Origin: Phascolomyces articulosus
Taxonomy: Eukaryota > Mucoromycota > Mucoromycetes > Mucorales > Lichtheimiaceae
Reading direction: 5' to 3'
Assembly (NCBI GenBank): GCA_025677815.1
Contig: JAIXMP010000014.1
Span: 992,001 to 1,056,000 of the forward strand
DNA: 64,000 nt
The first letter of the stretch is position 1. Every line of letters begins with the position of its first letter. Both the position numbers and the translations under genes were made by a program. Positions 34,647 to 45,879 of the stretch are shown piece after piece. Below the pieces are notes generated by a model. The model worked only from the letters and a program-made list of their open reading frames with translations. It did no database searches and was not told the DNA's origin.

Positions 34647-37600
34647 ATGAAATATACGGCTGTATGCAAAGCTCTCTATGACTATAAAGCACAATCCGAC
34701 GAGGAACTTACATTTAACGAAGATAATATATTATATATTCTCGATAAAGACGATGATCCTGATTGGTGGAAAGCTCAATTAAAAGCAACTTCACTGGAAG
34801 AAGTGGGTCCTATTGGTCTTGTACCAGCCAACTATATTGACGAGGTAAGAAGAGAGGTTCGAAAAAAGCGTAAAAGAAGGGTTTCAATTCACATCATATA
34901 CTTATATCCAAATATATATTTATCAAAGGCGGAACCCATTGGAACAATTGAAGCACTCTATGATTACACTGCACAGCAGGATGAAGAATTATCATTTATA
35001 GAAAATGATATTATGGTTTTATACGAAAATGATGACCCAGATTGGTTCCTTGCCAAAGAAAAAAGTGGCAGCATTGGGCTTGTACCAAGCAATTATATTC
35101 AAGTGGTAAAATAAAATGGGATAAAATTGAATTGGATAAAGATATGGATAGTGATAAAAAGTGAAAGAATCATTGTGATTGAACAATAGCAACAATCATA
35201 GGTATCGAATAAAGCAGTGACTCAGCCAACAGCAACAAATATTGAACCCGCAGCATCAACAGCAGCAAAAGAAGAACCGGAATATCGACAAGAGGCTCAG
35301 CAACCCTCCGTATCTGTATTTTCTGCCATTTCAGTAAGTGACATAAAAAGTGTGATGATGTGGGAAGGAGAAATCATGTGAATGCGCCATAGTTATTATT
35401 TTTATCATTATTATTATTATTTTGATAAAAAAAACACCCCCATTAACCCTATATAAAAATAGAATTCCCCTAGTATAACAGCATCTGAACAACAACAATC
35501 GCGAGCTATACCCAATGTCCAAGACGAAGCAGTATCATGGTCGGTGCATGAATACGATGTGGATAAAAAGAAGAAGAAAAAGAGCAAAGGCAATCTATTG
35601 ATCGGCAATGGCATGTTATGCTATGGTAGTGAAACAGATAAAGCATCTCCTGTTCGACAATTCACGATATCTGACGTAGCACATGCCACGTTGGATAGTA
35701 AAAACATTCATATTGAAATTTCGGACGCGTCCAGAACCACTCTTGATTTTCAAGCATCTTCCAAATCGGAAGCAAAATCAATTGTTTCAAAAATTGAAGA
35801 ATCAAAGTCACTTGTACATGGATCCTCTACACCAGCAGCAGCAACACCTGTAGCGGCATCATCCCTACCACCCGTTGTACATCAACCTGAACCTGAACCG
35901 GAGCCAGAAGTAGAACCGGAGCCTCCATGTGAACCACGTTGGGCTATTGTATTGTATGATTTCGATGCAGAAGGACCTGAGGAAATAACAGTCAAAGAAC
36001 AAGATCAAGTCTTGGCTGTGGATTATGTCGGTAGTGAAGATTGGTGGAAGATTGAATATCAGGATGGGCGATCGGGTATTGTACCTGCTACCTATGTTCA
36101 ATTCCAAGAGGATTATGAAGCAGATTTGGAACGTGAGCAACAGCAGCAAGAGCAGGAAGCGGAAAGACAACAAAGAGAAGCAGAAGCTGCTGCTGCTAGA
36201 CAACGTCGATTGGAAGAAGACCGTCGCCGAGAACAGGAAGAACGTGCTCGGCGTGAACAAGAAGAAATACGACGACGCCAAGAGGCAGAAGAAGAAGCGA
36301 AACGAAAGGAACAGGAACGTAAAGTTAAAGCAGCTGCGGCTGCTGCCGCGGCTTCTGCTGCAACATCAGTAGCAGCAGTAGGAAGTGCATCACCCCGTCG
36401 TAGTCAAATACCTGCCCCTCCACCACCTAATAAACCTCCCGCTGGTAGAGCTATGCCTAGTGCTCAAGCTGTGAAATCCATCCCATTACCCAACAATCGT
36501 TCTTTACCAGAACGACCCAAACAAGCCCAAGACCCTGGAAAACCTGATACAAGTAAAGTACGTACATGGACAGATCGCAGTGGTGCCTTCAAGGTAGAAG
36601 CCCAGTTTTTGGGTTGTCACAACGACAAGATTCGATTACACAAGATCAACGGTGTCAAAATTGATGTCCCTATTCAAAAAATGTGTCCTGAGGATTTACG
36701 TTATATCGAACAAGAAACGGGTCGTCGATTAACAGAAGATAGTGGGGATGATATTCCATTGGCTCATTTTGCAAAGGAAGGGGGACGTAATAGTAGTGCT
36801 AATAAGCAAGGATGGAGTTGGTATGATTATTTCATGCGCGCCAATATTCCCATGAACAATAGTCTTCGTTATGCATCAACATTCCAAGCGGAAGGATTAG
36901 GTGAAAATGATTTGGAAAATTTGACACATCGAAAAATGAAATCCTTGGGCATGTCTGAATCTCATGTTCAGCGTTTGCAACGATTTATTGAAACTAATGT
37001 ACCCGAACCTGCATCTGATGAAGAAGCAACAACAGCATCTGGCACTATGATATCCCAACATTATAATAAAAAGAAGGGTAAAAAATCCGTCAGTTTTGGT
37101 GCCACTAGTGTGATTGATGATAGTGATGACGAATCAGCTGCTTGGGGTGGAAGAGGACCCATGGGACCCCCTTCTTCTTCTCATCATGTCCAATCCCAGA
37201 TTGATGAAGATGAACGTTTGGCACGACAATTGCAGCAACAATTTGACGCACAAGAAGGAGGATCCCCTGTATTCAATCGTGGAAATAATAACAATCATTT
37301 ACAACGAAGAGGTACAGGACGACCTACACCTAATAATCCAGCTACTCGTGGTGTGAATACGGCCATGATGGATAAAATCAAAACACAATTGAGTTCAACC
37401 CCATTGCAACCTACACCTGCTGCTGCTCCTGTTGCTCAGCATACACCACCTCCAGCAACACCACCTAGAGATAATGTTGTATCGACACCACCATTACAGC
37501 CTACCGTTAATAATAATGGTGTGATTGCTCGTCAACAAACTGGATTTTCAGATGATGCATGGGCACCTCGAGCCACTTCTTCACCTAGTCCATCCCCTGC

Positions 37601-39009
37601 TATTGCAAACAACGTGGCTCCTGCTTCAGCACCGCCACCACCACCACCACAACAACAACAAACTGTAGGTGATGCCATGGCTCAAACAAAAGCAGCATGG
37701 TCTGCACCCGCACCTCCACCCGCACCTCCAGCCCCTGTAGTCCAGCAGCACCAACAACAACCCATGAATCATGTTCCTACTCCACCTCCATCCCAACCTC
37801 CTGTTCCTCTTCCACCGCGACAACGTCCTACTCCACCTACACCTCAACAGAATAATAAAGTAGATGTACAAATGTTGTCTCAATGGACCAGTCCTAATGG
37901 CGTTCAGCAACCACAGCAGCAACAACAACAGCCAATTTCCAATGTGCAACAAATGGCCATGCAATTTGGTGGTAATCAACAGCAACAACAACAACAACCT
38001 CCCCCACCACCCCCAAGATCGCCCATGATGAATCAATTTGTTCCACAACAACAATCGGCGCCACAACCACCTCCTGCACAAACACAATTCATGCAGGCAC
38101 CACCACCTCAAAACCCTGCTTTTACTGCACATTCCCCTGTTCAACAAAATCAATTTATCCCACAGCAGCAGCAGCAACAACAACAACCTATGATGATGCA
38201 ACAACAACAGCAGCAACCTCAAATGGTCGCCAATGTTCCTGTCAATGCGGCTTTGCCACAGCCTCTTGTTCCCATGGCTACTGGTATGTCAGGTCAATCT
38301 GCTCAAAGTGAAGGAAGAACTTGGGCCAATGCTAGTAAGTTTTTTTTTAAAAAAAAGATTTTTTTTTGGTTCTGGATCAATGTGTTCTAATATAATTTTG
38401 TTTTGAAATTAGCTCCGGATAATCCATTTGGTGGAGGTGCAGGACCTCAACAACCACGCCCAGGTGTACAACATCAAGGTTCATTCTCATCCATGGGTTC
38501 ATCTTCTTCATCATTGCAACCATCCCAAGTATTTGCCTCTATGACAGGAACTCCTGCAAACTTCCAAACATCACAAGCTACTGGATTTAACCCTCAACAA
38601 CAGCAAATGAATATGCACGGTAAGGTTTTTTTTGGACATGTATTGATATCATAAAATACAAAGGAGGATTTCATTTTAACTCACCATCTATATGTAAAAT
38701 AATAGATCCCAATGATAAATACTCTGTGTTTAAGAATATGCAAAATAGCCCAAGTGTATTTGGTCAAGGCCAACCCCAACGTAAGTTTAGCAATACAGTA
38801 TAATCATTTAGCTTGAAAAAAAAAAACAATGATATACTTACTCTTATAAATTTATAGCGGGTGTTGCTCAATTCCAACAACAGCAACCTACTGGATTTAA
38901 TCAAATGCAAGGACAGCCAAATGCTTTTGGTGCACAACAAAATGCATTTGGCATGGCAGGTCAGCAACCAGGACAACAACCTCAACAACAATTCTATAAT
39001 CGTTGGTGA
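34647..39009 (+). CDS. SLA1: Sla1-like endocytic actin-regulatory SH3 protein (about 1270 aa)
   Basis: Seven exons splice in phase to 1271 codons. SH3-1 begins CKALYDYKAQSDEELTF. SH3-2 begins EALYDYTAQQDEELSF, and each of these ends in a VPxNYI motif. A third SH3 follows (VLYDFDAEGPEEITV, ending GIVPATYV). After an E/R/Q-rich coiled-coil stretch comes the Sla1 homology domain 1 (TWTDRSGAFKVEAQFLG) and a SAM-like homology domain 2 (WYDYFMRANIPMNNS, then KMKSLGMSESHVQRLQRFIE). The tail is P/Q-rich with poly-Q tracts and one clear NPF (DNPFGG), ending QQFYNRW. Sla1 links cargo and clathrin to Las17/Arp2/3 at cortical endocytic patches. The C-terminal NPF repeats of yeast Sla1 are mostly degraded here (AFG, VFG). 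Confidence 0.9.
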
Positions 39010-39356
39010 TTTTGAAAAAAAAAAGATTTTCTAATCCTTCTTGTACATTTTTTCTTTTCCTTATTCTCTCTCTTTCTTTTTTATTATCAAGTTGTGCAAT
39101 GTTATTGCTCTTATTATTATTTGTGCAATGTGTTTGATGTATCACCTTTTATAGAATTTACCCTCCCATATCCCCCCTCCCAAAAAAAGCCAACTATTTC
39201 TTTTTATAATCCAAAAACAATCCATCCCATCCGTTTTTTTTTTTTGAAAAAAAATACATCGATATTAAAAAAAAAGAGAATTCCTTTGGACAAAAAAAAA
39301 AACTGGATAGACTTTCTTTTTTATATTGAAAAAAAAATGATATAATACAATAGAAT

Positions 39357-40484
39357 CTATTGATCCTTGATTTCACCACAATCAACAATATCAATCTTGG
39401 CAGTAGGACGACCACTTTGAGTACCACACTTTTCCAAAAGAGCCAACACTTCTTCACCTTCAGAGATTTGACCAAAGACAGTGTGAGCACCGTTCAACCA
39501 AGGAGTTTCATCAAAGCAGATGAAGAATTGGGAACCATTGGTGTTCTATACATATATGTTAATGCCAATTTCCTCTCAATACTTGCCATCCCTGCTTTCT
39601 TCGATACGTATATATATATCCCATTCCTTTTCTCTCCTTATATGTCTAAAAATAAATACACTTACAGGACCAGCATTGGCCATAGACAAAATACCCTTGC
39701 CAGTGTGCTTCAAAGTGAAGTTTTCACTATTGAAAAATAAATTACAGATATAAATTAATTGCCTTTGTTGTAAACAGGAGAGAAGATGCGTTATTACAGG
39801 GAAATACTTACTCAGGGAAAGTGCGACCATAGATAGATTCACCACCACGACCATCACCCAAAGTGAAATCTAAAAAAAATGAACGCATGTTTGTTTGAAT
39901 ATATGTACATCATCCAATCGCCAGAGTTTATTTAATCCACACCGTTCAAATCAAACTTTATTATATAACTTACCACCACCTTGAGCCATGAAACCGGGGA
40001 TAATACGGTGGCTATATTTTTTTCATCATTGCATCCATTTGTGTTAGTATATTATATATACGATCATCATTTCCATACAAAAAAAATCAGACTTACAAGT
40101 GGCTGTCCTTGAAGTGAAGAGGCTTTCCAGATTGACCAATACCCTTTTCACCAGTGCAAAGAGCTAATAAAAATCCAATAAAAAATTGAGTTTGACGCGT
40201 CCCAGTTTTTCATAATTCCTTCATGTCAATGTTCCTTCATTAATATATATCCTTTTCCTCTCTCCATTTATTTTTTTGTTCAACTTACCTCTGAAATTTT
40301 CAGCAGTCTTGGGGACAGTGTCAGAGAAAAGCTTAAAAAATAACGTGTTAAAAAATATATAATTTTATCAAAACTACTCTACTTCCTTCTTCTTCAAAAC
40401 ACATACCTTGAAGGTCATACGACCGCTGGGCTTGCCATTGACGGCGACATCGAAAAAGACCTTGGGGAGATTCTTGGCAGCCAT
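39357..40484 (-). CDS. CPR1: Cyclophilin A, peptidyl-prolyl cis-trans isomerase
   Basis: Seven short exons encode [20 protein letters not shown] through CGEIKDQ-stop, the usual single-domain cyclophilin length. The active-site block [16 protein letters not shown] keeps the catalytic Arg, Phe, Met and Gln. The Trp that contacts cyclosporin is present ([13 protein letters not shown]), so the protein should be cyclosporin-sensitive. No signal peptide or retention signal is seen, so it is cytosolic. Introns are 60-120 bases with GT-AG ends, and exon joins such as HF-HRII and GG-DFT restore the frame. The gene ends about 350 bases past the SLA1 stop, in convergent orientation. Confidence 0.95.
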
Positions 40485-40774
40485 TTTATTTTATTAAAAT
40501 AAAAGAAAAAAAAAGACGTGTGAAAGTAGACAACCGGAAACTTTCTGGACTATAATAGTTTGTTATGCTATTACAAGTGACTCGCATTTCTTTTTGACAG
40601 CGATTGAACCCAAATTACCTTTTATAGCGATGGTCCGTATGGACCTTATTAGGCACCTAATTACTAAGCATATCAGCAAGACTCAATAAAAACTGATAAT
40701 ATAGGCACTACTCATATATCATGTAGATTCTTCATTGAATAATTGTCTATAGATAATATTTTTAATTATTTTTT

Positions 40775-42646
40775 TTATTCTATAATAAATTCTTTTACAT
40801 CATGACAGTCATTTGTAAACAAAGTATTTAATATTTCTTCTGGATCATCTGTATGTACATCACTTCTTCCCACAAAATAGTTCCAAGAAAACGATGGATC
40901 GACGTCGTCGCCAAATTCTGAAAGTCCAACAAGGTAAACACCTATTGCTTTGTATTTCTCTATCTCTCTAGCTTCAACATCGTTGTCATCATTCTCTTCG
41001 CTGTCGTCGACGGTGATGATCCTTTTAAAAACTGGAAGAAAATAGACATGTGTATAGGAATTGATGGTGATAATTGCATATTTTTCAGAATCCTTCTTAT
41101 GCACTGGATGATGAGAGTCTAGAAGAATGGGTAACACCACACATTCTTCACAATCTTCAGTTAATGAAAGTGGTCTGATTTGAGTGGTGATAGGTTCATC
41201 ATCATCCTCTTGTTGTTCTTGATGATAATGCGTGACATGGCATGCTAAAAATGCTTCCATATTATAAAACCATTCCATTAAAAGAGTATCTTTGTCTGCC
41301 TCCGATTCTGTTGTTCTTTTTGGCCACCATCCATCATTGTCATTGTCATCACTACTATTGTTGATGCCTCGTTCATTCTGAAAATGAATAAATTGATCCA
41401 AAAAGTCATGGCCATCATCATCGCCATCATCCTTTGTTTTTAATGATGAAGAATAACAACCATGTTTGAATGGGGTAATAGATATACGCCAATAATATTG
41501 AGTAGTAATGTGCATCTGCATCGTATCCATGTCAATAAAATGCGGTTCATCAAACAAATGGGTAGTGGTCGTCATTCGATAATAAGGGTGACTTCCACTG
41601 ACACCTGTCCAAGAGGGTAAACTGTAAGCACCCATGGTACATATTCTACGTTGTTCTCCATGGAGATAAAGATTAGATCCAAAACATAATATAGAAAGGT
41701 CATTGGTGGCAATATGTTGATAGAATTTATGGAACATCCTATGTACATCCATTTCATAATCGAGATCAAAATGATCAAACATACAGGGAAACGTATTGGT
41801 CAAAGCAAAAATAATATCATGCACTTTGGAACTTGTTCGAAAATGAGCTTCACTCAATGCTTGATTGACACTCCCAGTGATTCCTTCTCCTCCTCCTTCT
41901 TGATTTCCGAAATCGAGCAACGCAGTTGATAAATCATCCACAGCAGTAGTTGCATTCTCACTCATCAATCGAAGCGAACGTTGCCAAAAATGTGTATCCT
42001 TTCCAATAATTAAAATACGTTTCGAAGCCATGACTTCTTCTAGTGTCCAAGAACGCTTCCACCAAAGGGAATTCAACATGTCTGAATTGGCATATCTTCT
42101 TGCCATGTTGCCAAATTGTGGATCCTCCAAATCAAAATCTTTATGGCGATGAATACGAACTTCGGGTACCAATGTTAACGTGTAAAGTGCATTGCTGTAG
42201 ATATGATGCATTTGTTTGATTTCTTTCATCTTGAGTTCCTTGTTGGATTGTTCGATACATACTTTGTCATACCACAAATAATCTACTTGGAAATCCATGC
42301 ACAATTGTTGCAAAAGTTCTTCATAGGTAACATGTCTTTTTATTTTCGATCGAAAAAGGTTTCTGGCTTTGCGTTTTTCGACTCGTTCAACGATACAATG
42401 GTGCCCATGGTCGATGCATTCATATTCTCCTTCTTCTTCTTCTTTTTGGATAATATCACCGGATTGTTCCCAACAGTAGGAAAGTGTACAATACCCATGT
42501 TCAGCCTCTGTTCCAGGAACCTTTTCCCAATCACACACTCGGATAACCCAACTAGGTCGATAGTCACCTCCTTTTGCGCAGAGTCGATTACTTGTTGTAT
42601 CTTGGACGTCTGCAGATCTTTGATTTCGATAATATTTAATGTACAT
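40775..42646 (-). CDS. HET-domain-like protein, copy 4 (623 aa, intronless)
   Basis: Same family as the three copies in the first 22 kb, here isolated between cyclophilin and an aldo/keto reductase gene. It starts MYIKYYRNQRSADVQDTT. HET blocks: YCTLSYCWEQ near residue 53, LWYDKVCIEQ then EIKQMHHIYSNA near 129-160, WWKRSWTLEEV near 206. Shared second-half blocks: GSVNQALSEAHFRTSSKVHD, ILCFGSNL, LPSWTG, RPLSLTEDCEEC and terminal KEFIIE. Acidic strings not found in copy 2 (DDNDNDG, EENDDNDVE) lengthen it. No intron, signal peptide or membrane segment is seen. Its 16-bp upstream element matches copy 3. Confidence 0.7.
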   Translation of the reverse strand: MYIKYYRNQRSADVQDTTSNRLCAKGGDYRPSWVIRVCDWEKVPGTEAEHGYCTLSYCWEQSGDIIQKEEEEGEYECIDHGHHCIVERVEKRKARNLFRSKIKRHVTYEELLQQLCMDFQVDYLWYDKVCIEQSNKELKMKEIKQMHHIYSNALYTLTLVPEVRIHRHKDFDLEDPQFGNMARRYANSDMLNSLWWKRSWTLEEVMASKRILIIGKDTHFWQRSLRLMSENATTAVDDLSTALLDFGNQEGGGEGITGSVNQALSEAHFRTSSKVHDIIFALTNTFPCMFDHFDLDYEMDVHRMFHKFYQHIATNDLSILCFGSNLYLHGEQRRICTMGAYSLPSWTGVSGSHPYYRMTTTTHLFDEPHFIDMDTMQMHITTQYYWRISITPFKHGCYSSSLKTKDDGDDDGHDFLDQFIHFQNERGINNSSDDNDNDGWWPKRTTESEADKDTLLMEWFYNMEAFLACHVTHYHQEQQEDDDEPITTQIRPLSLTEDCEECVVLPILLDSHHPVHKKDSEKYAIITINSYTHVYFLPVFKRIITVDDSEENDDNDVEAREIEKYKAIGVYLVGLSEFGDDVDPSFSWNYFVGRSDVHTDDPEEILNTLFTNDCHDVKEFIIE

Positions 42647-44285
42647 TGTATTTTTTTTTCACATGGAGATTCTATGTATATTCTTTTTGATTACTGAATT
42701 AAGATTTAATTACGTAAATATTTATGTTTGTTCCTGAAATAAATATATACCTTCTATATATACTCTCTTACTAGCGTCGTACTACGATGATGGATATATA
42801 TGATACAAATGAATAAAAATAAACAAAAGAATTTTGGAATTTGATATTCGGTTGTTGTAATGATAGAATTTTACTTTAGGTGAAAGAAAAAGAAAAAATG
42901 GCTAACCCTCTTGAAAGACCTTTTTCTTTGTTACTTATTTTGTTTAAAGCCCCGTATTTGAACAAATTACTTTGAAAAAGGTTTGGGCTGAGCAAACCAT
43001 TTTTTAAATCAAATGTAGGTTACACCTCGTGTTCTTCTGAGCAACTTCTTTTTCGTAATTTATATCCGTCCAAAGTACTATTTTCAATAATGATGCTACG
43101 CTAGTAGTATATTTTTTTGATCTAGCACCATCAATTCATTTCGCGGATAAAAAGAAACATGATGTCTCGCTTTTATGACACTTTTTTTTGAGAACCTGTA
43201 TATACCAAATATTAGGTAAAAACTTAATGAACTGCAAGGAAAAGCTATTTTTTATTGACGGTACTCGTTTTTTTTACTTGTGATTGCAATTAGGCTACAG
43301 ATTCTCAAGAAAACTACTTTTCATGTTGTTGACAACAATAATAAAAAAATCGCTAAAAACATTTGTACGTATGATGAGAGTAAAATCGCAAAGATTTTTT
43401 TTATTAATGGATGGAAGAGGAAAGACAGATACATACGTACTGTAATAGGTATCGGGGGAGGGGATACATAATGATATACTAAGTGGAATATGTGTGTTAC
43501 TGTATTATTGTAAATAGATTACAATGCTTGTTCATGTAGGCTTGAAACTGCTGGTTTATTTGGATAGTGTGTCTATGGTGACTATGTTAATTATTTTTCT
43601 ATATATATATATTCTTTAAGAGATAAAGGTTGATATGATAAAGAGTAGTGTCGAAAAGACATTGTATGGAAAAAGGCATATAGTGTGCCCCAGTTTTTTT
43701 TGCTTGTGTTTGTGTTTTGCTTGTTGTCATGCTGATGTTGATATATTATCATCCGCTTCCTAATTATTAATAAGAGTTATGTTAGTTAACACTTCCATAT
43801 CCAACATCGTATAGAGTATAGTATATAAATATGAAAAGGCTACGTATTCGATTGAAAGGGAACAACTTGCATTGATATATATGAATGTCGGTTGTAATTT
43901 GATGACTTTGTGATATTTTGAACAATGGTGATCATAATATAGGAAAGGAGCCAATGTTGATAATGGGTAAGATGTACTATATCAAAGTTTTAGAAGCTGA
44001 AGACGATATTTTCATCATCAGATTCAAAGGAACAAGAATATTTTGATCCATGTATAAGCTACATTGATTAAAGCTATTCCGCTGAAGACAAAATTATGAG
44101 GTGTACACCTACCAAAAATAGTTTTTTCTTTTTTTTTCTCGTGATCTAGACGCGCTATAAAAGGTAGACGATTAATTTAGAAAAAAAAAGCTCATTCATG
44201 TACTTATTAGCATTCATGTCTATTGATCAACTTATAGAATAAAAAAGAGCTTTTTATTTTTACGAAAAACACGAGGACAAACGGA
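42647..44285. other. Intergenic region between HET copy 4 and the aldo/keto reductase
   Basis: About 1.6 kb, divergent promoters of both genes. It is AT-rich with T runs. Besides the 16-base element near 42978 I see no repeat or gene. A CTATAAAAGG TATA-like box occurs at about 44154-44163, about 120 bases before the reductase ATG. Confidence 0.45.
42978..42993 (-). promoter_or_regulatory. 16-bp element shared with the upstream region of HET copy 3
   Basis: Read on the minus strand it is GCTCAGCCCAAACCTT, 332 bases upstream of the start of HET copy 4 and one base different from the element 263 bases upstream of HET copy 3, in the same orientation relative to the gene. It is a candidate regulatory site or a trace of shared flanking sequence. 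Confidence 0.25.
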
Positions 44286-45653
44286 ATGGCTGTGACAACA
44301 AAAAAATTATATAATGGGGACTCGATTCCTATTCTTGGACGTAAAGTTGATTGTACAAAATACATCAAACTATTTTGTATGTTTTTTTTTTGGAAGAGAA
44401 ACTAACAATATGATTTTTATATAGTGGGTACGTTTCGTATGAAAACAGAAGATGTATTAAAACCTGTTGTAGAACAAGCTATTCGAGATGGTTATCGGTT
44501 GATAGGTTCTTATCCAATTTTTGTTTTATTCTTGATCGTATATGTATCCTATGATAGCAAGGCTTATTAAAAACATCCACAGATTCAGCAACTGTTTATA
44601 GAAATGAACAAGTACTTGGAAACATATTAAAACAAATATTTGATGATCCATCATTTGGTGTGCAACGTCATGACTTGTTCATCACATCAAAATTATGTAA
44701 GAGTTTTGTTTTGTTTATTGAATACCTCGATCCTTTGTTGCCGTAGTGACTGAAAGTAACTTTTTATGTTTTAAATTGGTATATAGCTCCACAAAATCAA
44801 GGATATGATGCTTGTTACAAAGGTATAAATTTTCTTCACTCATGGAAAAAGGGGGTCCAGGCCTCACACAACATATAAACACATATTCTTGAGAATTTAG
44901 CTGTCAATGATTCTTTGGAACGGTTTGGACTTGATTATTTTGATTTATACCTTATCCATTGGCCTGGGTTAGTATCTTAATTTTTCTCTCTCTGTCATTT
45001 CGTAAATATCATGGACATACGAAGGAAGGAAAGCTAAAACAGATATATTTATATATAAAGAACAGCGAAAAAGAAACTGAGCGATCCAGTCAATCAAGAG
45101 AACCGGATGGGAAGTTATCGAGCTTTAGAAACACTCTATCGTGAAGGCAAAGTGCGTCATATAGGGGTATCCAATTATACGGCTCGACATCTTGAATATT
45201 TACTCGATCACTGTGAAATTAAGCCTCATGTTCATCAATTTGAATTGCATCCACGTCTTGTCCAACAAGATATCTTGACACTATGTGACAAACATCAAAT
45301 TCAAATCCAAGCGTATTCGAGTTTAGGTGAAGGAAAATTGTTGACGGATGAGGATGTATTAAATGTTGTAAAACAACGAGATACGGCACAGGTATTGTTA
45401 AGGTGGGCTATTCAACATGGTTGGGCAGTGATTCCTAAATCAAGTAGTCCGGATCGAGTGTCATCCAATGCCAAGATAATATCTATTGAACTCTCGGACG
45501 AAGTATGTTTATTTTATTCTTGGATCTTGTTAAGAAAGATATATACATACATATTGACAATGGGATTAAAATGAACAGGATATAGCAAATCTGGATAATA
45601 TACACACAGTAAAACCAGAGCGTTTTTGTTGGGACCCGACAGATGTATATTAA
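44286..45653 (+). CDS. Aldo/keto reductase
   Basis: NAD(P)H-dependent oxidoreductase of the AKR superfamily, reducing aldehydes or ketones; substrate unknown. Start MAVTTKKLYNGDSIPILG, then LGTFRMKTEDVLKPVVEQAI, RLIDSATVYRNEQVLG (catalytic Asp and Tyr), DLFITSKL (catalytic Lys), LDYFDLYLIHWPG (His). After a joining exon (DPVNQENRMGSYRALE) come VRHIGVSNY, HQFELHPRLVQQDI, AYSSLGEGKLL and VIPKSSSPDRVSSNAKI, the phosphate-binding end of the cofactor site. The protein ends CWDPTDVY. Six or more exons with short GT-AG introns. All four catalytic residues are kept. It converges on the SNF2 gene, with 226 bases between stops. Confidence 0.9.
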
Positions 45654-45879
45654 GTATACCCTACAGTGTATATTGCTTAGACAAAAAAATACGAGTTCGG
45701 GAGCATGAGGCTGTACTTTTATTCTTTTTTTTATTTATTTTATTTTTTTTGAAAAAAGCAAATTTGCTACAATAAACATATTTTCGTTGCTATAATATGT
45801 ACAAGGATTATTATGGTATATATAACTTATAAACGAGTGAGTGAGAAGGAGGGAGGAGAAATAGTAAGATATAGAATTT

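Noticed and set aside
37626..38222. 198-residue Leu/Trp/Arg-rich ORF antisense to the SLA1-like gene
   Set aside because: Shadow of the poly-Q/poly-P coding repeats on the opposite strand; no independent start context or homology.
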